Source of the DNA: JARRQJ01 sp963810615
Lineage (GTDB): Bacteria > Pseudomonadota > Gammaproteobacteria > DRLM01
DNA length: 64,000 nt
Assembly: GCA_963810615.1 (NCBI GenBank)
Contig: CAWEOA010000007.1
Location: 248,001 to 312,000, forward strand
Direction: 5' to 3'
The position numbers and the translations under genes were made by a program. Positions 24,599 to 33,586 of the stretch are shown piece by piece. Under the pieces are notes generated by a model. That model was not told the origin of the DNA. It ran no database searches and saw only the letters and a list, made by a program, of their open reading frames with translations. Every line of letters begins with the position of its first letter. Position 1 is the stretch's first letter.

Positions 24599-25720
24599 TT
24601 ATGAGACCTGGCTGGATCGCTTGATCAGTTTTACCCGTTCCTCGTAAGCCGTGCGCGCCAGCTGCACGTCTTCGATGAAGTAGGCAAGTTCATCGAGGCG
24701 CAAGGCCTGTGGTCCGTCCACCAGGGCCTTTTCCGGCACCGGGTGGAAGTCCACCAAGATCATGTTGGCCCCGGCAACTACGCCCTGGGCGGTGACGTGG
24801 CACACGTCGAGGATACCGTCGGCCGAGACGTCGCGTGTGCCCACCGAGTGCGACGGGTCGATGCATACCGGCATGCGCGTCATGCGCTTTACCGCGGGAA
24901 CGTGGGAGAAGTCGACGAAGTTGCGGTGCGGATCGCCCATGTTGGTCTTCATGCCGCGCAGGCCGAAGATTACCTTGCGGTTGCCTTCACTGGCCAGATA
25001 CTCGGCGGCGTTGAGGGATTCCTCCAGGGTGATGCCGAAGCCGCGCTTGAGCAGCACCGGCATCTCCGCCTGGCGGCCGACGATCTTGAGCAGCTCGAAG
25101 TTCTGAGTGTTGCGGGTGCCGATCTGCAGCATCACGCCGGTGGGGTGACCGCTGCTCTCCAGCGCTTGTTGAATCTCTTCCAGTTGGACGCCGGACATGA
25201 TCTCCATGGCGATCACCTTGATACCGTACTTGCCCGCCAGTTCGAAGACGTAAGGCAGGCAATCCTTGCCGTGTCCCTGGAAGGAGTAAGGATTGGTGCG
25301 CGGCTTATACGCGCCCATGCGGGTGCAATTCAGGCCGTGGTCGCGCAGGGCGCGCATCATGATCTCCACATGCTCGGGATTGTCCACCGCGCACAGGCCG
25401 GCGAAGATATGGAGATTGTCCTGGCTGAACTCTACCCCGTTGTATTCGAAGTGACTGGAGCGGGTATCGCCCTTGTGGCGGCCGAGGATTTTATAGGGCT
25501 CGGAGATGCGTACCACCTGCTCGACGCCGGGGATGGTGCGAATATCCTCCAAGGGCAAGGCCGCGGTGTTGCCGATCAAATAAAACTCGGTCAGGGTCTG
25601 TTGCGTGCCCACCTCCTCATGGATGCGTACCTGAGTGTTGGGCAGATTGGACAGGTGGTGGAGCAGCGACAGGTATTTTTCCCCGCTCTTATCGATATTC
25701 GGTTCCAGTATGACAATCAT
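24599..25720 (-). CDS. DAHP synthase, type I-beta-like
   Basis: Family members condense phosphoenolpyruvate and erythrose 4-phosphate at the entry to the shikimate pathway. Residues 1-85 resemble the ferredoxin-like regulatory domain of Thermotoga-type enzymes, followed by the barrel. R-x-G-A-Y-K-P-R-T-N-P-Y-S-F-Q-G (134-149), L-Q-I-G-T-R-N-T-Q-N-F, V-L-L-K-R-G-F and D-P-S-H-S-V-G are all present. Oddly, the metal-site motif normally G-P-C-S-V-E reads G-L-C-A-V-D (108-113), keeping the metal cysteine (Cys110) but losing its proline and serine. It may be a divergent clade. 373 residues, single gene. Confidence 0.82.
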   Translation of the reverse strand: MIVILEPNIDKSGEKYLSLLHHLSNLPNTQVRIHEEVGTQQTLTEFYLIGNTAALPLEDIRTIPGVEQVVRISEPYKILGRHKGDTRSSHFEYNGVEFSQDNLHIFAGLCAVDNPEHVEIMMRALRDHGLNCTRMGAYKPRTNPYSFQGHGKDCLPYVFELAGKYGIKVIAMEIMSGVQLEEIQQALESSGHPTGVMLQIGTRNTQNFELLKIVGRQAEMPVLLKRGFGITLEESLNAAEYLASEGNRKVIFGLRGMKTNMGDPHRNFVDFSHVPAVKRMTRMPVCIDPSHSVGTRDVSADGILDVCHVTAQGVVAGANMILVDFHPVPEKALVDGPQALRLDELAYFIEDVQLARTAYEERVKLIKRSSQVS

Positions 25721-25888
25721 TGTTTTTTCCTAGCTGACGTTGGTGCGGCATGAGGACGTAAGTATAACGCGAATGACGTTCGTTGAAGAATGCCTGCCGG
25801 GCGCCGGTCGGCGTGCTAACAGCCTGCGGCGCAACGCTGCGGGGTGAGGCTTGGGCATAAGGGGCTTTTCCGGGCTCGTCCCGGGGAA

Positions 25889-26782
25889 TCAATCCGGATC
25901 GCGGTAACGGAGATTGAGGGCCTGATAGGCGTCGATACGGCGATCGCGCAGATATGGCCAGATGCGTCTTACGCTTTCACTGCGGGCCATGTCCACATCG
26001 GCAAGCAGGACGGTAGCCTGATCGTCCGCCGTCGCCACGATTTCCCCTTGTGGACCGGCGACGAAGCTCGCTCCCCAGAACTGGATCCCCGAGGTGTGGC
26101 CGGACGGGTCCGGCTCGAAGCCGACGCGGTTGCAGGCCAGCACCGGCAAGCCATTGGCCACGGCATGGGCGCGTTGCACGGTGATCCAGGCATCGCGCTG
26201 GCGGGCCTGTTCCTGGGTGTCATCGTCCGGGTTCCAGCCGATGGCGGTGGGATACAGCAATAGGTCGGCGCCCGCCAGGGCCATGAGGCGCGCGGCTTCG
26301 GGGAACCACTGGTCCCAGCACACCAGCACCCCCAGGCGACCCACCGATGTGGTGATGGGTTCGAAACCCAGATCGCCGGGCGTGAAATAGAATTTCTCGT
26401 AATAGCCCGGGTCGTCGGGAATATGCATCTTGCGGTAGCGGCCGGCGATCGTCCCGTCCTTTTCCAGGACCACCGCAGTATTGTGGTACAGCCCGACGGC
26501 GCGCCGCTCGAACAGGGAGGCGACGATCACCACGCCGCACTCCTGCGCCACGGCGGCGAAGCGGTCGCTGCCCGGGCCGGGAATGGTCTCGGCCAGATCG
26601 AAATAAGCGGTGTCTTCGTGCTGGCAAAAATAGGGGTCGGCGTGCAGCTCCTGCAATAACACCAACTGCGCGCCTTGCCGCGCCGCCTCGCGAATGCCGG
26701 CGATGGTGGTCTCAAGATTCGCCTCGCGGTCGGTGCCGCAGGCGTGCTGTACCAGACCGACGCGCAGGATGGATGGACTCAT
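25889..26782 (-). CDS. aguB: N-carbamoylputrescine amidase
   Basis: A nitrilase-superfamily hydrolase that turns N-carbamoylputrescine into putrescine, CO2 and ammonia. The Glu-Lys-Cys catalytic triad is visible as Glu45 (L-L-Q-E-L-H), Lys119 (Y-R-K-M-H-I-P-D-D-P) and Cys155 (V-L-V-C-W-D-Q-W-F-P-E). The Y-Y-E-K-F-Y-F-T-P-G-D segment is typical of AguB. It lies 42 bp downstream of the agmatine deiminase gene, the pair forming the two-step agmatine-to-putrescine route. 297 residues. Confidence 0.95.
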   Translation of the reverse strand: MSPSILRVGLVQHACGTDREANLETTIAGIREAARQGAQLVLLQELHADPYFCQHEDTAYFDLAETIPGPGSDRFAAVAQECGVVIVASLFERRAVGLYHNTAVVLEKDGTIAGRYRKMHIPDDPGYYEKFYFTPGDLGFEPITTSVGRLGVLVCWDQWFPEAARLMALAGADLLLYPTAIGWNPDDDTQEQARQRDAWITVQRAHAVANGLPVLACNRVGFEPDPSGHTSGIQFWGASFVAGPQGEIVATADDQATVLLADVDMARSESVRRIWPYLRDRRIDAYQALNLRYRDPD

Positions 26783-26824
26783 GATCGTTTCTCTTTGCTT
26801 AAAACGCGGGCGATGGTCGATAGA

Positions 26825-27862
26825 TTACAACACTCCCGCCGGTAATTGCATGGTGATGCAGTGCAGGCTGCCGTTTTGACGGATGATCGGCATGCAGGGC
26901 ACGCCGATGACTTCACGCCCTGGAAAACAGGGCTGCAACCGGCGCAGGGTCTCGGCGTCGGCCGGGTCGTCGTAGGTGGGGACCAACACCGCGCCGTTGA
27001 TGATGAGGAAATTGGCGTAGCTGGCCGCCAGGCGCCGTCCGTCCGTCTCATCGTATTTGGCCGCCGGCCAGGGCAGGGGCACTAACGTGTAAGCTTGGCC
27101 TTGCTGATCGCGGCAGGCGCGCAGCTCCGCTTCCATTTGTTGCAGCCCGACATAGTGTTCGTCGTCGGGATCGTCGCAGGCCACATAGGCGATGGTATGG
27201 GGATCACAAAAGCGGGCCAGGGTGTCGATGTGGCTGTCGGTGTCGTCGCCCACCAGGTGGCCGTGGCTCAGCCACAGGATATTCGTCACCCCGAACCAGC
27301 TGCGCAGGCGTTCTTCGATCTGCGCGCGGTCGAGACCGGGGTTGCGGGTGGGGGCGAGCAGGCAGTTTTCGGTGGTAAGCAGACTGCCGCGGCCGTCGAC
27401 CTCGATACTGCCGCCTTCCAGCACGATATCTATGCTGTTGAGCGGTGTCCGGCCGAAGAGGCCATTGTGGTGAAGATGACCGGTGACCTGGTTGTCGAGT
27501 TCGGCGTCAAACTTGCCGCCCCAGCCATTGAAGTTGAAATCCAGCAGCTGCGGTTTGCCGTCCTCCACTACCGTTAAAGGTCCGTAGTCCCGTGTCCAGG
27601 TATCGTTACTGTGAATGGCGTGGCAGATGAGCTTGTGCAGATCGACGCCGGCCGCTTGCAGGCGGGCCTTGACGTGAACGATGTGCGCGTCGTCCCAGCA
27701 GTTGATGAGTAAGCGTTCGCGGCGGGTGATATGGGCGGCGATTCGCGCGTAAACAGGCTCTACGTCCTGCAGCACATCCCGCCAATCGCTGTGGCCATGG
27801 GGCCAGGTGATCATTACGCCGCTTTGTGGCGACCATTCGGGGGGAAGTATGGGGCGGGACAC
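26825..27862 (-). CDS. aguA: Agmatine deiminase
   Basis: Converts agmatine to N-carbamoylputrescine. A member of the guanidine-modifying superfamily: W-T-R-D-Y-G-P and E-G-G-S-I-E-V-D-G-R-G-S-L-L-T-T-E supply substrate-binding acids, L-S-H-G-H-L-V-G-D-D-T-D-S-H-I-D the catalytic His/Asp, and Cys335 in N-G-S-L-H-C-I-T-M-Q the nucleophile. 345 residues. First gene of the aguAB pair. Arginine decarboxylase, which would supply agmatine, is not in the window. Confidence 0.96.
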   Translation of the reverse strand: MSRPILPPEWSPQSGVMITWPHGHSDWRDVLQDVEPVYARIAAHITRRERLLINCWDDAHIVHVKARLQAAGVDLHKLICHAIHSNDTWTRDYGPLTVVEDGKPQLLDFNFNGWGGKFDAELDNQVTGHLHHNGLFGRTPLNSIDIVLEGGSIEVDGRGSLLTTENCLLAPTRNPGLDRAQIEERLRSWFGVTNILWLSHGHLVGDDTDSHIDTLARFCDPHTIAYVACDDPDDEHYVGLQQMEAELRACRDQQGQAYTLVPLPWPAAKYDETDGRRLAASYANFLIINGAVLVPTYDDPADAETLRRLQPCFPGREVIGVPCMPIIRQNGSLHCITMQLPAGVL

Positions 27863-27966
27863 TCTCTAACCTCACTATTCCGCGCCGCGGAGACGAGCGC
27901 ATAAAATATGAGGATTATCCACGCATCCGCGTGTTTTGCGCAATTGTGCGATATCAGGCGGATATT

Positions 27967-28911
27967 TTAAGCAAGGGCGTGGCCGCTATCGGCAAGACAC
28001 ACGCAGTTGCGGCCCGCGGCCTTGGCCTGGTAGAGGGCTTGGTCGGCGCGGTTGAACAAGGCTTTGGCATCTTCCTTGCCGTTGAGGCTGGCGACGCCGA
28101 GGCTGACCGTCACCGGCAAGCGGGCTTGCGGTAGCAATACCTCCAGTTTCTCGATGCCGCGGCGGATGCGCTCCGCCAGGAGCATGGAGCCGTCGCGGCC
28201 GGTATTGCTCATGATCACCACGAATTCTTCGCCGCCGTAGCGAAACAGCATATCCGTCTTGCGAATAATCCCGTTTACCACCTTGGTAAAGGTCTTGATG
28301 ATTTCGTCGCCGGTGGCATGGCCGTAGCCGTCATTAATGGATTTGAATTTGTCGAGATCCATGACGATCAGCGACAAGGGCATGCGATGCCGACGCGCCA
28401 TCTCGATTTCCCGCGCCAGTGAACTGTCCATGGCGGCGCGGTTATTGATGCCGGTGAGGGGATCCTTTTGGGCGGCGCGCACCGCGCTGAGATAGGTGAG
28501 GGCATTGCGCAGCGGGCAGACCAAACCGACCAGGAGGTGTTCCATGACGGCGGTTTCCCGTTCCTGAAACTTGCGGCGCCTGCTGAGCGTTATTTCACCC
28601 AGATTCTCGTCGCCGACAATCAGCCGATAAGAACATTTATGGCGCCCGGGCTTGCCGAAACTGATATCTATCTCGTTCGCACTGCTACAATAGCTGAAGC
28701 AGTCATAGGGCATTAATAATATGAGTTCATCGGCAAAAAGCTTAATCAGGCTGTCGATGTCCAATGTGGTTTGCAATACGGTATTGAGTTTTAGTGCCGC
28801 GCTCAAATTATCGTTGCGGACATTGGCCAGTTCGGCAAACGGTCTCAACACCAGGTTGAGGGTATTCGAGTCTTTGTGTCGTCCTGTTTCCAAAAGATGC
28901 GGCGTGGACAT
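27967..28911 (-). CDS. Diguanylate cyclase with a GAF-like sensor domain
   Basis: Makes c-di-GMP. The first 145 residues look like a GAF-type fold (L-I-L-L-M-P-Y-D-C-F-S-Y and R-L-I-V-G-D-E-N-L-G-E-I-T-L), with several cysteines that might sense a ligand or redox state. The GGDEF domain (about 146-310) has an intact active site, G-G-E-E-F at 226-230. The product-inhibition site R-K-T-D lies five residues before it (217-220), so it is probably active and self-limited. It has no membrane span. Single gene, divergent from the pilB-like gene. Confidence 0.92.
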   Translation of the reverse strand: MSTPHLLETGRHKDSNTLNLVLRPFAELANVRNDNLSAALKLNTVLQTTLDIDSLIKLFADELILLMPYDCFSYCSSANEIDISFGKPGRHKCSYRLIVGDENLGEITLSRRRKFQERETAVMEHLLVGLVCPLRNALTYLSAVRAAQKDPLTGINNRAAMDSSLAREIEMARRHRMPLSLIVMDLDKFKSINDGYGHATGDEIIKTFTKVVNGIIRKTDMLFRYGGEEFVVIMSNTGRDGSMLLAERIRRGIEKLEVLLPQARLPVTVSLGVASLNGKEDAKALFNRADQALYQAKAAGRNCVCLADSGHALA

Positions 28912-29254
28912 TTTTGTCTCCTTCGTTACGCCCGCCGACTACTATGCGATTACTGTGCCAAATAGTGCAAAATGGTGTAACGTACTATTAATAATGTAAT
29001 ATTTTTGGAGAATCTTGTTTAATTGAATGGATTAAGGTCCTTCGATGTAACTTTAGTCAATTAATTGACTGCATGTCGCGCCGGGGAGACTATTGCCGCT
29101 GCGGCGCGAAGCGGCCAATTCTTGCAGGCCGGCTTCCGGCGGATGGATTTGTTTTTTCCGCGGCGTATGCCGATAAGCACGCAAAGAGTATATAGAAAGA
29201 TAAAATGGGCGGCTCTGGTGTGGCGGAGCAAGCGAGGGATAAAGGAAGACCGTT
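28912..29254. other. Divergent intergenic region with a 16-bp palindrome
   Basis: Separates the diguanylate cyclase and the PilB/GspE-type gene. It contains a perfect palindrome AGTCAATTAATTGACT at 29055-29070, a plausible operator. AT-rich sequence at 28980-29030 may hold the cyclase promoter. No gene is supported. Confidence 0.5.
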
Positions 29255-31015
29255 ATGGCAGGCATGATGAAGCACAATGTCGTGAAATCGGTGGCTGATT
29301 TGCAGGACTTGCTCAGCGGCAAGCATCCCTTGTCCGATCTGCGTCTGGGTGAGGTATTGGTTGAAGACCGCCTCATCAGTGTCGAACAATTGGCCTCGGC
29401 CCTGGCCAGACAAAAGAGAGGCAAGACCAAGCACCTGGGCCAGATCCTGGTAGATATGGGTGTGCTATCCCAGGAGGATTTGCTCCTCGCACTATCAAAA
29501 AAACTGGGTATCCCCCGGGTGCATTTGCGCGGTTTCGATCTGCCTGCGCATATGCTGTCGCGGGTGCCGGCCGACCTGGCCATCCAGTACAACATCGTGC
29601 CCCTGGCGGAACTCAACGGCAAGCTGGTGGTGGCCATGGAGAATCCGCTCGATCAACAGGTCATCGGCGCCTTGCGTTTCAATACCAACTCCAATATCGA
29701 GGCGGTGAGCGCCGACTGCGACGATATCCGCTTGTTGCTGCAAAAATTTTATAGCAGGCTCGAGGAGAGCGAGGCCCTGGAGGACCTGCAGGTGGACGCG
29801 GTCGGCAGCTCGCCGGTGGAAAGCGCCGAATCGTTTTATCTTATGGAGCAGGAGGCGCAGCGCAAGCCCATTGTGCGCTTAGTCAATGCCATCCTGGTTC
29901 AGGCGGTGACTAAGAATGCCTCCGATATCAATATCCGTCCGGAAAAGGACCGGGTGAACGTCTATTACCGCATCGACGGCAAGCTTCAGTATGCCCGTAC
30001 CATGAGCCGTTCCTTATTGCCGGCCATCGTCAGCCGCATCAAGATTACCGGTCAAATGGATATTTCGGAGCGGCGTCTGCCCCAGGACGGTCATGCCCGC
30101 ATGGCATGGGGAAACAAATCCATCGATTTGCGTATTTCCGTGGTGCCCACGGTGAAGGGCGAAAGCGTCGTTATCCGCATTCTCGACAAAGACTCGGGTT
30201 TGCGTCCCTTGGACGGTTTGGGATTGCGCGAGAACGAATACCAGCTGGTGCAACGGCTGATCGCGCGCCCTCACGGTTTGTTCCTGGTGACCGGGCCGAC
30301 CGGTTCCGGCAAATCCACCACCCTCTATGCGATTCTCGACGAAGTGAAGAAACGCAACGTCCACATGCTGACGGTGGAAGACCCGGTTGAATACGATATG
30401 AACGGTATAGAGCAGGTGCAGATCTCCCTGGTCAAGGGCTACACCTTCGCCCAGGCTTTGCGCCAATTTCTGCGCCATGACCCGGATGTGATCATGGTGG
30501 GAGAGATCCGCGACAGCGAGACCGCACAGATCGCCAATAAGGCGGCCCTCACTGGGCATTTGGTATTCAGCACCTTGCACACCAACGATGCTGTCAGCAC
30601 CGTCACGCGTCTCGCCGACATGGGCGTTGAACCCTACCTTCTGAGTTCCACGCTATTAGGAGTAATGGCGCAGCGCCTAGTCAGACTGAACTGTCCCAAT
30701 TGTCTGGTGGAGGAAACGGTGGAAGAGGTGCACCGCCAGCGCTTCAATCTGTTGCCCCACGAGAAGTTCTACCGCGGTGCCGGCTGTGAATCCTGCAATC
30801 AAATGGGCTACCGCGGACGGGCGACGGTCTGCGAATTGCTGGTGGTGACGCTTGAGATCGCCCAACTTATCAACGACGGCGCACCAATGCAAAAGCTGCA
30901 GGAAGTGGCGATGGCCCAAGGCATGACCCGCTTGGGAGACAATGCCCTGGCCTTGGCGCGCGCAGGCAAGACCTCCGTCGAAGAAATCCTGGCCGTGCAG
31001 TTAGAGGGCGGTTAA
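29255..31015 (+). CDS. GspE/PilB-family secretion or pilus assembly ATPase
   Basis: A hexameric ATPase driving type II secretion or type IV pilus extension. It has an N-terminal GspE-N domain (about 20-150) that binds the inner-membrane platform and a C-terminal ATPase. Walker A is G-P-T-G-S-G-K-S-T (347-355), followed by Asp and His boxes, and a zinc-type C-P-N-C...C-E-S-C tetracysteine near the end. An AAAGGAAG ribosome site precedes the ATG. 586 residues. No other pilus or secretion gene is near, so PilB versus GspE cannot be settled. Confidence 0.92.
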   Translation: MAGMMKHNVVKSVADLQDLLSGKHPLSDLRLGEVLVEDRLISVEQLASALARQKRGKTKHLGQILVDMGVLSQEDLLLALSKKLGIPRVHLRGFDLPAHMLSRVPADLAIQYNIVPLAELNGKLVVAMENPLDQQVIGALRFNTNSNIEAVSADCDDIRLLLQKFYSRLEESEALEDLQVDAVGSSPVESAESFYLMEQEAQRKPIVRLVNAILVQAVTKNASDINIRPEKDRVNVYYRIDGKLQYARTMSRSLLPAIVSRIKITGQMDISERRLPQDGHARMAWGNKSIDLRISVVPTVKGESVVIRILDKDSGLRPLDGLGLRENEYQLVQRLIARPHGLFLVTGPTGSGKSTTLYAILDEVKKRNVHMLTVEDPVEYDMNGIEQVQISLVKGYTFAQALRQFLRHDPDVIMVGEIRDSETAQIANKAALTGHLVFSTLHTNDAVSTVTRLADMGVEPYLLSSTLLGVMAQRLVRLNCPNCLVEETVEEVHRQRFNLLPHEKFYRGAGCESCNQMGYRGRATVCELLVVTLEIAQLINDGAPMQKLQEVAMAQGMTRLGDNALALARAGKTSVEEILAVQLEGG

Positions 31016-31023
31016 GCTCCGTA

Positions 31024-32337
31024 TTACGCGCCGCCGTCTGTCCCCATAATCCCCCGTGCCGCACGTACTCCGCTGCGCAGCGCCCCCTCCAAGGTGGCAG
31101 GTAGTCCGATGTCGGTGTAGTCGCCGGCTAACCAGCAGCCCGTTACCGGCGTCCGTGTCCCCGGCCGTAGCGCCGCGATGTCCGTCCGGCACGAAAAGGT
31201 AGCGCGTTTCTCGCGAATGACCAAGCGATGCGATGGAGGCGGCCAGTGCGGGAAATGGATGCTGATCTGGCGAGAGACATCGTCGCTCAATGCCGCGTTA
31301 TCCTGCGCCATATGCGCCCCCGGACCGCTGATAACCACCGCCATCCTGCCGGGATGACCAGTGTCGCCGAGATCGAGCAGCCATTGGCCCGTACCCTCCA
31401 GCAGTCCCAGCATCTCGCAATCCAGTCGTATATTGGGCGGATACTGCAGATAGACCGTGCAGATGGGCTCATAACGGAGCAGGGCCAACTGCCGGCCGAT
31501 GTCATGCAATAAAGGATGCGGTTTCATCAGGCGCAGGGACTCGCTGGGTGCAGTGGCAATGATGATATGATCGGTGCGGATAACCCCTTGGCGCGTGGCC
31601 ACGCCGGCAATGTGCCCATCACTGATCTCCAAAGAGTTAACCCGTTCACTGAAGCGCAGCGTTCCGCCATGGTCGCGAATAAACCGCAGCGCAGGCTCGG
31701 GAAAGACAGTGCCCAAATCCGTACGCGGAAACAGCATATCGGCATCACGGCGCTTACCGGCGAAGGCTTCATGCAACACTCGAATGAAGACCTGCGCCGA
31801 GGCCTGATCCAAGGGCGTGTTCATGGCCGCCAGACACAAAGGCTCCCACAGTGTCTTGATCAGCCGCACGGGCTGTCTAGCGCTGTGCAGCCAGTCCGCG
31901 ACACTGAGGTCTTTGCTGAGCTTAAAGCCGGAAAAAAATAATTTAGTGCACAAAGCCAGGGCGCGACAGCGTTCCGACCCGGTAAGCCCCTTGGCCTGCG
32001 CGAAACCCGCCACGACATGCCAAGGAGCGGGCAGGGCGGGAAACTCAATGCACATGTCATCTCGATGCGGTGTGCGCATCTCCAGGCGCAAGGGGCGGCG
32101 ATGAACCGCTCGCGCCTCGGGAACGCCAATGATGTGCAACAGGCGCAGCATCTCGCTATATGCACCCAGCATGAGATGCTGACCGTTGTCGAACGCCATG
32201 CCCTGTGTCTCGACGCGGCGCGCCCGGCCGCCGGCCCGACCGGCAGCTTCGATGAGCGTGACCTGAATGTCGGCGCGGCTGAGTTCGATGGCGGCGGCCA
32301 GTCCCGCCCACCCGGCTCCGATGATGACGACATGCAT
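31024..32337 (-). CDS. hpnE: HpnE: squalene-forming FAD-dependent desaturase-type enzyme
   Basis: In the HpnCDE route this enzyme reduces hydroxysqualene to squalene. It begins with the FAD motif V-V-I-I-G-A-G-W-A-G-L-A-A-A-I-E-L and R-A-G-G-R-A-R. G-x-H-L-M-L-G-A-Y and the C-terminal G-C-W-L-A-G-D-Y-T-D-I-G-L-P-A-T-L-E-G-A segment are typical of HpnE and amine-oxidase-type desaturases. 437 residues. It is convergent with the PilB/GspE gene (eight bases between stops). Its partners hpnC and hpnD lie 27 kb away in the window. Confidence 0.92.
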   Translation of the reverse strand: MHVVIIGAGWAGLAAAIELSRADIQVTLIEAAGRAGGRARRVETQGMAFDNGQHLMLGAYSEMLRLLHIIGVPEARAVHRRPLRLEMRTPHRDDMCIEFPALPAPWHVVAGFAQAKGLTGSERCRALALCTKLFFSGFKLSKDLSVADWLHSARQPVRLIKTLWEPLCLAAMNTPLDQASAQVFIRVLHEAFAGKRRDADMLFPRTDLGTVFPEPALRFIRDHGGTLRFSERVNSLEISDGHIAGVATRQGVIRTDHIIIATAPSESLRLMKPHPLLHDIGRQLALLRYEPICTVYLQYPPNIRLDCEMLGLLEGTGQWLLDLGDTGHPGRMAVVISGPGAHMAQDNAALSDDVSRQISIHFPHWPPPSHRLVIREKRATFSCRTDIAALRPGTRTPVTGCWLAGDYTDIGLPATLEGALRSGVRAARGIMGTDGGA

Positions 32338-32692
32338 GGCTATTGAGAGTCTCTAATGCTTAGAGTTCATTCTATATAAATCAGACGGGTGTTTGCGTTG
32401 CCCCGAGTCGAGTATAACTCAAAGAATATTTGGCATGTCCAAGGTGCCGAATTTAGCCTCTGGATCAGTTCACTTATATAGTTTAAAGGTTAGTTAGTCG
32501 GTTTCTGACTTGCAGCGGTTATACGGTAGGCGACACAGAATGTCAGGTGTCGGCTGCGATCTCAACTGATCGACGCAACACATTGTCAAATCGTTGCGCC
32601 GGTGTTTCATATTTGCCTGGTTACAGGCTTGTTGTCGGCATTAGGCCGGAGTCGTCGTTGCTATACTCCCAAAGATGGCGGCTTTCATGGCG
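32338..32692. other. 355-bp stretch without a supported gene
   Basis: Lies upstream of hpnE and downstream of the small secreted protein gene. AT-rich sequence near 32,345-32,390 and 32,470-32,500 could hold the hpnE promoter. One 60-codon plus-strand frame has no support. Confidence 0.4.
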
Positions 32693-33082
32693 TCACTTCT
32701 TTGGTTTAGCCGTGGCGCGATCCGGATAAAGCTCGAAGATTAGGCTTTCTACCGCGTTGTTAAAAAAACTATCTGGATGCTTCGCGCAATAGTTTTCAAG
32801 CCAGATATCCATCGTTTCGAGGTCCTTGCCATATCCGATATCGTACGTGTCCGGCGTATACATGTCGTATGCAGTTAAAAATCCGTCCAGCCATTGATTA
32901 AATTGATTTTGAGCGCTGTAATGGCCTTGTCTGGCTAAAGCACTCGCGGTTACAAAATCCTTGCATCTGGCGTAATTGATATCTTTGCTGGTCATGAAGT
33001 ATGGCCGAAAGTATCCATCCTGGTCTGCCGACCAACAACCAATCGGTAACAGCAGTGCTGCCGCGACAATGAGTCTTTTCAT
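32693..33082 (-). CDS. Small secreted protein, possibly Rap1a/Tai-like
   Basis: A 129-residue protein with a signal peptide (M-K-R-L-I-V-A-A-A-L-L-L-P-I-G-C-W-S) and two mature cysteines (C-K-D-F and Y-C-A-K). A W-L-D-G-F-L-T-A-Y motif is followed by W-L-E-N-Y-C-A-K-H-P-D and an E-S-L-I-F-E-L-Y-P end. The Cys placement and the W-L-x-x-x-C-x-x-x-P tail recall the Rap1a/Tai immunity fold, but this is a tentative likeness, and no toxin gene is nearby. A GAGAGGACC ribosome site precedes the ATG. A frameshifted relative lies at 36073-36413, on the far side of kbl-tdh. Confidence 0.75.
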   Translation of the reverse strand: MKRLIVAAALLLPIGCWSADQDGYFRPYFMTSKDINYARCKDFVTASALARQGHYSAQNQFNQWLDGFLTAYDMYTPDTYDIGYGKDLETMDIWLENYCAKHPDSFFNNAVESLIFELYPDRATAKPKK

Positions 33083-33586
33083 TTATTTTGGTCCTCTCTT
33101 GGGTACCTTGCTTCTCGAGCAGTCATCGAGTTCCTCTCGTCGCTTAATGTGGTTTCGTTGCCGATCCGGCTAAATTATGTCCTATTTTCAGGATCATATC
33201 CACGAGAATGCTAGACAATATCTTACAAAATAAGACTTAATGCAGCGTCCTTCGCTCCAATTTCGAATATATAATGATCCTTCCTCAGCATGGGGGTAAA
33301 TCGCCATCAGGGCGTTCCGACGATTGCCGCAATTCATTCCAATATCCGGGAGAGCGATATTGGCGATTCAGTTGCTGCGTGGTCACGTGAAAGATATCTC
33401 GTCGCCGGATAAGCGTGGCGCAGTGGGTCGCCGGCGCGGTAAGTACAATATCAAAATCTACGGCGACTGGGTTAGCGGTATCGGGAAGGGCGACGGTGTG
33501 CTTCTCCCGTGTGAGCAGCACAGTGCCAATATAAAGCCATGCTCCGGTATAGATGAGGGTGGCGAATTCGAAATCAAGCGGCGATC
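33083..33586. other. 504-bp stretch with one unexplained minus-strand frame
   Basis: A minus-strand frame runs from inside the kbl stop region to 33285 (about 100 codons, including L-D-F-E-F-A-T-L-I-Y-T-G-A-W-L-Y-I-G-T-V). It looks protein-like but has no ATG; only a GTG at 33521 or a CTG after the AAGGAGGT at the kbl 3' end could start it. I do not call it a gene. It may be a decayed coding sequence. Confidence 0.35.
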
